In this document: one piece after another, positions 12,430 to 23,500 of the stretch
How positions within the stretch are numbered: position 1 is the stretch's first letter
How the letters are laid out: every line of letters begins with the position of its first letter
Source of the DNA: Scolanthus callimorphus
Lineage: Eukaryota; Cnidaria; Anthozoa; Actiniaria; Edwardsiidae
Length of the DNA stretch: 64,000 bases
Direction of reading: 5' to 3'
NCBI GenBank assembly: GCA_033964015.1
Contig: CM066912.1
Span: 33,793,205 to 33,857,204, forward strand
The notes under the pieces: model-generated
The model's input: the letters and a program-made list of their open reading frames with translations, nothing else
Database searches by the model: none
What the model was told of the DNA's origin: nothing
Made by a program: the position numbers and the translations under genes

Positions 12430-13080
12430 AAACTTCAGTAATTTGGTAGCATAGCATAAGATTGCATCGCGATTCATCCTGTCATTTTGTTTTGTTTTGA
12501 ACAGTCATGATCATGATCAATATTTCGTGGTATTGACGGCTTGAAATCGGCTCCGTCGCGAATAAGGAAATATGTTCTCCTTACTTGCCGAGTTTAAACG
12601 TTGATAGTAAAAAGACTAAAATACTGAGACGTTTAGTTGAATGAGTGGCGCTCATAAGCCACTCCCTGAGCGACTGGCGACCCGAATGTAAGTAGCTTAC
12701 TGCGTATTTAACTTTTAACTTACTCGCCACATAATTGTAAAATAAACACGCTAAAAGAATAACACTTATGGCGCCATTGGATCCACGGAATATTTTCTCA
12801 CCTTCAATTCCTTCCTAACTCCAAGCTGAGAGTAAATATTTCTCAAGAAAAGATTTCATCAAAATAGCGAAAAAATAAATGTGTATTTTTTAAGAGAATC
12901 CGTCATGGATATTGGTCCCAAAGCGATCACCGTAAGACTTGCATGGTGTCCATATTGTGATAGGTGTGCTTGACACAGTGAAACACCCGTTGGTACTATG
13001 AATCAGAGTCTAATAGCCAGGGCTCGCTGTGCTATAGACGTATGGCGAGACTGGCATGGGAACGAGGCTGAAAATATAAA
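12430..13080. other. Intergenic, nothing recognised
   Basis: No credible coding frame, RNA gene or strong repeat structure was seen in this stretch. Confidence 0.35.
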
Positions 13081-13343
13081 CAAACATGGCGCCTGCTCAG
13101 GAAAGTTTCAGCCCGGCCATGAAGAGAGTAACAAAAAAGCCAGTTTTTTTAAGCGTTTCTTGGGTTCTTGGAAGAGGATACAAGTTAAAGCGACAAGATT
13201 TAGCCTTATGGTCGACTACTCTTAGGTTAAAATGTGAGGTTTTTGTGAATTTCAAGCGAAAAAAGGGGAGGGTTTTCTCGAGTGTTGAGTCCGATAATTT
13301 CTTATCTCTCTTTTGCGTGGGCTGCAAGTTTCTTTTTGTGAGA

Positions 13344-13582
13344 ATGTCGCGGAGTTGTTGTGTGGTAGACTGTGACTTCCGAGAAGGAAATTTTGGGAGA
13401 GATGGAAGGCAAGTTTCCTTGTTCAGCTACCCAAAAATGGAAAAAGAAAAGTGGCCCCGGAAGATGAAACCAGGCCAATCGCCAATCAAAATCGCCAATC
13501 CACCCATGCTAAGGTCTGCTCGGAACATTTCCTAGAAACTGATTTGGAGTATCGCGGCTTTGTTCCTTCGCTGATTGGCTAA
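13344..13582 (+). pseudogene. THAP zinc-finger fragment, frameshifted
   Basis: The frame starting at 13344 opens with MSRSCCVVDCDFR, the first two zinc ligands of a THAP (C2CH) domain. It continues with the F-x-Y-P and W positions typical of the family. The second ligand pair, VCSEHF, followed by the terminal FVP, is read in a different frame from about 13509 and ends at a stop at 13580-13582. A short duplication of aatcgccaatc near 13478-13500 sits between the halves and probably caused the shift. THAP domains bind DNA and occur in host proteins and in P-element-like transposases. Nothing downstream identifies which applies here. I call it a broken fragment. Confidence 0.55.
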
Positions 13583-13589
13583 TCTCGTT

Positions 13590-13705
13590 CCCAGAGCCCG
13601 CATTTCTTTGGTTGCCGCTGGCTCAAAGATTCACGGGCACTGGGAACGAGATTAATCTTGCCGCTGGCTCAAAGATTCACGGGCTCTGGGAACGAGATTG
13701 CTGAT
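13590..13705. repeat. Local duplication of an interspersed repeat
   Basis: The phrase gccgctggctcaaagattc plus cacgggc...ctgggaacgagatt occurs twice in tandem (about 13613-13652 and 13660-13700). A related inverted pair occurs at 49157-49340, so this is a dispersed family. Confidence 0.6.
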
Positions 13706-13709
13706 TGGC

Positions 13710-14470
13710 TTAAACGGCGCGCATGCGTACATTAAGCCAGCTTGATAGCGCTTTTTTACAGGCATCATTATTCACTAATAGAAGCCAGGATTCCTGTGGT
13801 ATTAATCTGTAGGAGAGAAGACTAAGGACGAGAGTAACCGGGATCCGTCTTTTCTCTACCACAGCAAGCCCCAACCACACAAGAAAAGACGAACAAAGTC
13901 GGCGTTATGCTTCAACATGTTCAAACGGTATTATAACTACAGTATTTTATTGGATATATCATAAAAAAAGAATTATTTAAAATTACAAAGACGAAAGAGG
14001 TATTTGCGGGAAATGTTAATAATGCAGGGCCAGGGCTCATAAATAGGGGCGTTCCTCTCTAGTATTGGGCATTGCCCTAGGGAAGAGATCAACACAACGG
14101 TACTCGATAGGTATCCAGGGATGGTGAATTAGGTAACGGGTACCGGGTGCTACAACCTCCTTAAGTATCCAGTGGTTATGTTCTCGAAGCACAAATAAGG
14201 GATATACGATTTTATTGCAGAAATGTGTTGCTCCCTTCATATAGAGCACTATGGTTGGGTTATCACCACAATGCATCAATTATTTCACGAGATATTTAAC
14301 AGTCGAAAATCCGATTTTAGGAAAATTGAAAGAGGTGGTGGGTCTCGGGTAAACTCCCTCAACTGGATACAGTTGTTTTGACCTCTCCCCCTATTGATAA
14401 AGCATTTCGACAGACTTTGACGTTGTTTTTCTAACATACGTGACAGCAGCGGAATAGAAACAAACTAAAT
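13710..14470. other. Intergenic, nothing recognised
   Basis: No gene or strong repeat structure was identified between the repeat at 13.7 kb and the foldback element at 14.47 kb. Confidence 0.35.
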
Positions 14471-14472
14471 AC

Positions 14473-14623
14473 AGACCCTTTTAAAATAAGTGCAGTCACG
14501 CATGTTTTCCGCAGATGACGTCAAATTTATTCTTTTCAATTTCTGGTCTACTGAACACATTTTAAAAGAATAAATTTGACGTCATCTGCGGAAAACATGC
14601 GTGCTGGACCTTATTAAGGGTCT
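14473..14623. mobile_element. Foldback MITE, 151 bp, downstream of PSAP
   Basis: The arms 14497-14536 and 14564-14603 are perfect 40-bp reverse complements. Imperfect complementarity extends to agaccctt at the left end and aagggtct at the right end. The spacer is 27 bp. The element lies just beyond the likely PSAP polyadenylation signal (aataaa on the minus strand at 14676-14681). Confidence 0.85.
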
Positions 14624-14675
14624 ATTGGTCTGTCAAAACGCCTTACCAATAATATATACCAGAGGAATGCCTCTC

Positions 14676-14681
14676 TTTATT
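14676..14681 (-). terminator. Probable PSAP polyadenylation signal
   Basis: AATAAA on the minus strand, about 156 nt beyond the PSAP stop codon. It is the first such hexamer downstream. Supported by position only. Confidence 0.45.
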
Positions 14682-14836
14682 AGCCCCTGTTAATGTCAAT
14701 TTCCCAATAGTTTTAAGTGCCTCGTGGCCACATATAGTGTTCAGATAGACGAAACTGTTTTACTTTTCGTTTAAGTGCAGCTTATCCCGCACTTATCTGT
14801 CTTTACTTGAGTAGATTTTCGAGTGCTTAAGGGCTC

Positions 14837-17523
14837 TCAATTCTGCCAGACGAAGCGATTGCAGTAGTGGACGGCCTGGAAAAAAAGGAAATTTGATTAT
14901 ACTTGTTATTTCATTTTTTAGTGTTTTGAACCTGAGTCTATTAAATGACCAAAAGCGGATGGCTGGCAACTCTCATAACCAGACCTCCCCTGCTCCTCAC
15001 CTTGGGAAAGACTGGTGACAAAATGTGATCAGTGCGCATGCACCAACGTTCAAAATCAGCCAATCAGCAAAGGCCCACAAATGGCTGTCACCAGGCCCCC
15101 TTCGCGAGTTGGCGAGCTCTGGGAATGGGAAGGAAATAATGACTGGCGAACTCACATTGCATTGCTGCGCCGACTCAGGACTTTTACACCAATACGAGGC
15201 TCCTAGAGAACACATGGCGGAGAGGTCATGGAGCCTAGTCTCTACAGGAATAAGGATCAATTCAGTAGATTAATTCAGTAGGGTTTTTGTGATATTGATA
15301 TGCTTGAACAATAAAACCATTATCCTGCTCGATTCTGCAGAATATCGTCTGATTTAGCCAACCCGGGACTGCGTCCCTCGTCGGCTAAGTATCAGACGAT
15401 TTTCTGCGCAATCTACAAGCAGATGAAATGACAACTATTTTTGCCAAAAGGTCCCTTTGAACCTTTAGGAAATTCAGCGAGTAGTTCATTGCGCGCGCTT
15501 TGTAACTCTTCGCGCGCGCATCTATCGCTTAACTTTTCTCTCCTTTCTGATGTTCGCGATATTAAAAGGATTATTACAGTCTAAGATTATTTGGATCAAA
15601 CCTCCCAAGTAGCAATCCACCGCCATCACAGTCGACGACGGTCACTTGCACCACAGGGAATTTCTGCAGAAGCCAATCATCCATGGGAAAAGCTGAATTT
15701 CCCATGGCAGAAGCATGGGAAGTGTTCGGATTTCCCATGGCTATGCATGTGAATTCCAAACAGTTCCTATGCGTGTGCCTTGGGAAATTCAGCTTTTCCC
15801 ATGGATGGGTTTCTGCAGATGTTCCCTGTGAACCCGGGGACCGGCTTCTGATATCGCCCCAGGGGCGGATTTAGGTGGGGGGAGAGGAGGGGGGCTTTCT
15901 CGGGAGATTTTTCCATACATTTACTGTATTTGCTAAAGGAAATTTGCCAATTTTCGTCCCATGTTTTCACTATCCGGCCCTCGCCTTTTGAAATTCCTTG
16001 ATCCGCCCCTGCGCCCCTAGAGATGCTACCTGCAATGGGGCAACCCGAGGCATCGCACTCACTTGCAGTCTGTCCTGAGCAGACATGAAGAATGTTCTTA
16101 CAGACCATCTCAGAGTTGAATTGCGCTAGGGCTTTCTCTATAAACAGCTTCAAGGCGTTGCACTTGTAGGTAAAGAAACAAATAGGGATATGTCATGTAT
16201 CATAGGTCACCTTGTGCAATGATGGTAAACAATGGGTTCAAAAGAACAAAACAACAACAACATTTACTATGCGACTACGTCAACCGGGCCATTTTGTAAG
16301 AAGTTAGCCAATCAGAAAGCGTGTACAGAACAAAGGATCTTGAATTTCTTGAGATAACTGTAATTTCTTGAGATACTTTTCTTGAATAACTGTAAAACTG
16401 CATACATTTTTAGTTAACGTTGTTGGAACAAAACGGCACTGAAATTTATATTGCTTACACGCCGCCAGTAAAAACAATCCATGTCAAATATGTGTTGTGT
16501 GGATCGAAATTTAATGTATAAACCTCTAGCAGGCTGTACTTTGGAGAGAGTCCGTAATACCGAGGAAAAACCAGAGGGCGCTCCTCTGATAGACTGCTTG
16601 CGGTCCCTTTCTTTGGCGAACGTCCGTAAAAACGAGCGCGTGGAAAAACGAGCGCCGATGGCTTGAAGTACCGAAGGCACGAGCGAGAGCCGAAGGCGCG
16701 AACGCGCCCGCTCCTCTGGCTTTTCACGCACTCGTTTCACTGACGTCGGACGCTCGCCAAAGAAGGGGCTATCAGCAGTTTACTCCTCTGGCGGGTTCGG
16801 GTTTTCCTTTGCATTGCAGACTCGCGTGTTCGGGTTTTCCTTTGCATTGCAGACTCGCGTGTTCGGGTTTCCTTTGCATTGCAGACTCGCGTGTTCGGGT
16901 TTTCCTTTGCATTGCAGACTCGCGTGTTCGGGTTTTCCTTTGCATTGCAGACTCGCGTGTTCGGTTTTCCTTTGCATTGCAGACTCGCGTGTTCGGGTTT
17001 CCTCGGCGTTACAGACCCGCTCGCGTGTTCGGGTTTTCCTCGGCGTTACAGACTCGCGTTCGGGTTTTGCTCGGCATTACAGACTCGCGTGTTCGGGTTT
17101 TCCTCGGCATTACAAACTCGCGTGTTCGGGTTTTCCTCGGCGTTGCAGACTCGCGTATTCGGGTTTTCCTCGGCATTACAGACTCTTGACTGCTGGCAGT
17201 CTAGACATTTTGTAATGGCGGCAAATATTGAAAGATTTCGGCGAAATATTCTTGATATGAGTCTTGGATACACTTCCCTGGATATATGGACTGTGAAAAG
17301 AAACTTACCTCAAGTTTCTGCGTTTGTTTTGGCAGGAACGAACACAGCGTTGTGAGAAAAGCATCAACAAATTGCTAGAATGAAAGAGAAAAGTGCGTTA
17401 CTTGTTGGAGTCGATTAATCCTGCCCTATTTTTTGATACACAACCTATATAACAGATCAAAAACCACACTTTCCCCGCTCCCTCCTTGATCTCCAGACTG
17501 TTTGGACTGGTTTTATGAAAAAG

Positions 17524-17562
<39 letters not shown>

Positions 17563-20500
17563 ACCTTATACCCCTCTGTAACAGACCCACCGAAACCCGA
17601 CAAAGCGGAAATGTTGGCTCTAGCCAGTGAGTTTTTAGCCTATCCAAGACCCAACTGTTTTTTTAATTTGATCCGGGCGAGTTTTCCTAACCCAATGCGA
17701 AATGTGAGTACCCAGCGTGTTTGAGTCCGTGCTTCCAAGCGCGCACCGGGTACTCAAATTTCGTCAAAACGAAAATGAACTGACCAAGCTAAAATTGTCT
17801 AACCCAATGAATTTCTCCTGAAAACCCAGGGGAAACTAGAGTTCCGTGGGTCTGTTACAGAGGGGTGTCATCTTTGCTGAAAATGGTGTGATTTTCATAT
17901 GTGATTTGCGGGGTCAGATTAAAAATCATTTCATGCTGTTTTGTCGATTTTGGCAGAGAGGACTCCCTGTGTGATCGTGTTACGGGTTACCTTTGTTGAA
18001 TTGCTCGACAAAATGGGCTTCCACATGTTCACGATCAAGTCGCACAGCATACAACCTACTCCGTTCTTATCAGGGTGGGGTGGGGAGAGAGATGTCTTCC
18101 CCGGACACAGTCCCAATGCGGTGCACACTTGCCGGGAATTTTGCTGAAAAAAAAAAGATACATTCTAATTTAACTTGCCCGAAAAGTGCATCGCAGACAA
18201 GAGCAGATTTCGTATGACTGTGAAACGTGCCGCGAGAAAGTTGCGCCGCGCCGCGACCGTGCCGCGACTACGCGATTTCATTCCGTATCTACAGCAGGCC
18301 AGGTCCTGTGCCGCGACCGCGACCGCGACCGTCTACGTGCCGTCTACGTGCCTGCGTTAGTGAGTCCGTACGATTCGCTCGCTTTCCCAGTATTATAAGA
18401 GGTTCGACTTGGAACAAGTGTAGAGAACTCAAAGCCACGTTGTGGAATCGTCATATCGGCATCGAAAAATGCTGAATAGTTGATTTCTTTTGTTTATTCT
18501 CCTGAACCTCGTATCTCGTTATTCGGGAAATATTGTATTTTGTGTATTTTGGCTTTCGTGACTCGTGATTTTGTAATTTTATTTCTCTTGTTCGGATCTA
18601 AGATCCCCGCTGTACGCCTCTGTTTTGAAGCGCGATTCTCAAATAACTCAAAATTTGTCCTTATACTTGCACTTACCAACAGGTCGAGTAGATGAGAAAT
18701 AACGACTTGGAAGTAGGTAGCAACAACACTTTTACATTCACTTGCCAGAGAGCCAAACTCCTTGTCACATATCTCCACCAGGAATGACTGCACTTGTTTC
18801 TGGAATGAAATATAGAAAAAGTGAGAAAAAGGAACAAAAGGTTTCTACGGAAGGGATCAAGAAATCTATATGTATTCGCTACTTACAGACCTTCCAAATA
18901 TAGCAGGGGAACATTCCAAATAAGGACGTTTTGCAACGCCGGTTACTCGATAGCTTTTGGCGAACGTTATCCTAAAAACTCATGTTGCTATTTAATTTCT
19001 TTCAAAGTTTACCTGAATGGGGTGATCTGCTAGGATGTCTCTTAGCTTGTCCACAAAACAATTCGCAAACTTGGCAGAATTCCTAAAAAAAGAATGATTT
19101 TTCAATCTGACTCAATGAGGACTTTTCAAAAGCATTTATTGAAGAGAATATATTAACAAGTATTTTAAATATTTAAAATCACTCAGGTTCTAATCTAACC
19201 GTCCCTTGTCTTGGCGGCTTATTGCGATCTGTATGTCTGTCCTCCCCAGCCCTAAAATCGGGTAACTAAATTCATTCATGTTTTGATCTATTCGTTAAAC
19301 TTCAGAGATGCTGGTACAACTTGAAAAAATGAGCTATAACGTTTGTTTAATGTGCATTCAACCACGTGGTCTGACATTTATATTTATTTAGTTTTTCTGT
19401 AATTCGATATGTTTTTTATTGAATTTAATAAAAAATATTATTATTATTATTAATTTAATTCTCATATGTTTACCATTGGGTATACGAGTCCAAATAAACA
19501 TATTGTATCTGCATCGCTCCATGTGCCCACGTAGAATTTCTCTTCAACAAAAAATATTTTGCGGATACTATGACAATATAAAATAGGATTCACTTTGCAT
19601 TACACTATAGATTTTCTGAGAAATGTGACTTCTCGGAATTCTTGGAATTCTACATATCGATGTCAGTACCTGGTCACCATGTGGTGTGAATTTAACCAGA
19701 CGGGATGGCTGTGGTCTCATAACATGATGCAGTATTTCCTCCAAGATACGTTTGCCGTCACTTGATGCACAAAGTCCTAGTTTCACACAGGCCTCGTGAG
19801 GGTCTTGCTGCATTGGGATAGACACAAGACAAGTGTGAGAACAGGTTAGGTAGAATCAATATATAAATCGTCTTCAGGGACTCACAAACTAAGTATGCCT
19901 ACCAGAGAAAACTACCTGGATCTGAAAAAAAAGAGTAGGGATTCGACCCACACACCAATCCCAACGGGCTGAAAGCTTAGTTGGTAGAGCGGCGGTCTAG
20001 ATACCCGAAGGTCGTGGGTTCGAATCCCACTCAGCCTGGATTTTTTCAGATCCAGGTAGTTTTCTCTGGTAGGCATATTTAGGTTAGGTAGGCATGGATA
20101 AGGGTGGACTTTACGCCATATGGTGATGTGACCCGGGCTAGCGGCCAGAAGAGAGAGAGAACGAGCAAGAAAGAAACTACACAGGACAACGCTCTGCGAA
20201 GGCGAACTCCTGGACTGATTTATTCTTGCGAACAACACGCGCGCTTCTATATAAGGCGTTTACAACCAAATATAGCTTTCATGCTCAGCTACGGGGGAAA
20301 AGTCGCGAACAGGCTCCGAACACATCCCCGCAGAGACACCTAGTAACTTGTTCTAGTCAACATTTCTTAAAAGGATGCAAAGGGCGGGAATGTCGAATGT
20401 TTTTCGTTTTTATGTCGAATGGCTAACAAAATTTCAACTTATGCCTGGTGCACACTAGCGACATAACGACTTAAGGACGTTATGTTGCAACGAAAAAAGC

Positions 20501-23500
20501 ATGGGAAAATAATTGAAATAATCAATGGATCATCATTAGATTACTTCTCCAAAGCAATCTTATGTTATGTTCTGTAGACTTCAACTTTTTAAAACCACTG
20601 AATTTTGTTCGCGGGATATTTTTCTTATGTCGTTATGCCGCAAGTGTGCACCAGGCTTTACCAGAAGTTGCGTGAGGTGTGACAGAATGATAGGAAAGTA
20701 CTGGTCAACCAATGCCTTGCACTCATCTGCCTGCGGGCCAAAGTTGCTGCACATTTTCTCAAGAGCAGCTAATACTTTTTGCTGGAAAAAGAACAGTACG
20801 TATAGATTTCATGCCCCGTGTTCATGGCGATGTTAACCTCTAACCTCTAATGCGATGCATTACACTGGTAATGGACGATTCCAGCTATAAATGCGCGCGC
20901 TCTCTCTTCTGTAGAAATGCATCTGGATTGTAACTGTTGTAATAATACACATGAAGAAATCTCTGGATTCTGATTGGCTGAGAGCAGTGCAGTTTTGAGG
21001 TAACAAAGTGCCAAAAAGAGGTAACAAAGTGCAAAAATGGTTAACAAAATGCAAATTTTCTTTTGAAATGTTAAAATATTTTGATAACATAGAGCTATAT
21101 TATGGAAACTTTGGTTTTTGTTCATGCTCAAATTCTGTCAGGTTTTGGTCCAGATTTCAATCAAGGAAAAATACGTGCGGCTTGTTCAGTTTGTAAGCAG
21201 ATTTGTGAATGACTCCTTGGAAATTTTTTCATGTGTATTATTAATACGAAATCATACGACTTTTCTCGTTCAATTTGGAATTTATTTACACTCGTGGGTT
21301 TTTCAAAAAGCTCAAATTGCACTCGCCTTCGGCTCGTGCAATTTTGATACTTTTTGAAAAACCCACTCGTGCAAATTAATTCCAAATTGAACTCGAAGTC
21401 GTATGATTTCCTATACTAACACAACTACCAGAATGCATCGCGCGCATACAAGGCACTTTGGTTCACGGAATGTAACACAACTATATACCGGCATGCAGCG
21501 CGTGCATTAAAGCTGGAATCGTCCAATGTTTAGCAGCAGCTCGTCCGCGAGGAAAATCGCGTTAGCATGCGACACGCCGACAAGGCCACAACAAATGGGC
21601 GCAAAAATCGCGTTAACATGCGACACGCCGACAAGGCCACAACAAATCGGCGCAAAAATCGCGTTAACATGCGACACGCCGACAAGGCCACAACAAATCG
21701 GCGCAAAAATCGGTGTAAACCGGTCTGAGATGAAACGCTTGAGGTATGACTGGATTTGGAAATTACGAGATGTGCTCCGTCTGGTGCAAGGCGTCCCTCG
21801 CACTGAGTCGAAAAAAAAACGCGAGGGCACAAGGTCGGGACTTTCCTGTGACATCACGCTCTATTTTCAACAGGGAGCCCGAGTTGACGGCAGGGGTTAG
21901 GCTGATATGTGCTTACTTGGGTGGTTTTGTTTTCTAGCACAGTCTTCACTTTTCCGATTACCATCTCACAAAAAGCGCACCTTTCCTGTCAATATAAAAA
22001 TATTTGTTAGAGAGCCAATGATACGTGCCGGTTTGATGAATTTTAGACCCATAGATTAAATAATGTTTCTAACCTTGTTTTGCGAGGAAATGATATCGCG
22101 ATGTTGCATCACATGTACCAAAAGCTTGGAATTGGAACTGTATGAAAAATGCGATTAGCCATTTCTTACCTTGGCCCAGACGTTTAGTTTGCAGTGTTCT
22201 ACGGCGTCACATTCGACCGCCTGCTTGTAGCTCGAGCACCAATAGGAGGGTCCGTATGAACATGTGCTGCCGACAATAGACGCCGCATTAGCTGAAACTG
22301 TGCGAAAAATAATATACAGATTTAGGCACTGCCTAAAAGCGAAGCTCCAATAGGACATTTTCATTATGACGTATCTAACTACGACAGGGAAAAATGAAAC
22401 GGATTCTGGTAGTGTTAGTCAAATGACGCAATAGTGCAAATGTCCTATTGAAGCTCTGGTGGTGTATGTCTGGGGTGCCCACGCACGCACGGACGCGCCC
22501 ACGATAACCAGATGGGAATACCGCTGAACCATGAAAAATGAAGTCGTTCGTATACCTAGTTCTACTTTGCGCTATTATATTCTTCCTGCGATAACTATGG
22601 TAAGTAAGTAAGTAAAAGCTTTATTTATCCACGGTAGATCCTTCAGGTATAATAATACTATAATAATACTCTAATACTATAATAATACTCGAGAAATCTA
22701 TTTATAAATATTCGAAAGAAAAAAAAAAAAAGAAAGAAAATACTACAAATATATAAATATATAATATGAATAAAAAAACCTGCTTTTCAAGGATGCCGTG
22801 TCACTTAGAGGCCGTGCGTGACCCCGTCTTTAAATTTAGTTAGCGATGGAGATCGCCTCAATTCTACCGGCAAATGGTGCTCCACTCAGCGGCCTTCGGC
22901 CGCTAAGGAGCTCCGCTAAGAATCAATGGCGGATTCAAGGGAAGGCGCGGGAGGTTCTAGGCGAAAAAAAAGGTCTCTGTTTTCGAAAATATCCGGATAC
23001 GTGTGAACGGGGTCTTAAGTTAGTTGGCCCTTCGAATGAAAACAATAACAAAAGTGGCTGACAAGCGATTGATGTTAGTGTCGACTTTACGAAAATAATA
23101 ACATAGAACGAGCTAACTTGACTAAGCCTATTATTCCACTAGAAACTAGTGACAAGAGTTCTAGACAAAATTTAGATTTATACTAGAAAGCTGATCAATC
23201 TAAAAAAAACGTTCCGAAAACGTTTGCTGTATTGATACGCGGAAAAAAAAATCTGATTTCGGTTTCATCTAAGTTTCCAGTGCTAGAATTTCCTGCCTGA
23301 TATTGTTTTTTCACTACTCCTTAAAGGGAGGCTGTCACGATACGCGCATGCTCCAGGAACGATCACTGAGCAAAACTATTTAGACTATCCTATCAGAAAA
23401 CTATTGAAGAATATGTAAAACGTAAACATTTGGTCGGATGGATCAACAAATAGCGAGATCAAAACGGATTGCTTTCGTGGTTTTCAGCCTTCGCTGGCCA

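Noticed and set aside
13086..13535. Intact 149-codon THAP gene
   Set aside because: The second half of the zinc finger is in another frame, so this frame cannot make a complete domain.
16809..17355. Plus-strand frames of 126-158 codons
   Set aside because: They read through the 33-bp minisatellite and run antisense to PSAP exon 9.
19970..20037. A functional tRNA gene (apparent AGA anticodon, serine)
   Set aside because: The anticodon stem is mismatched, the form lacks a serine-type long variable arm, and it is embedded in a foldback repeat; kept only as tRNA-like.
21526..21900. Plus-strand frame of 124 codons
   Set aside because: Depends on the 51-bp tandem repeat and lies antisense in a PSAP intron without splice context.
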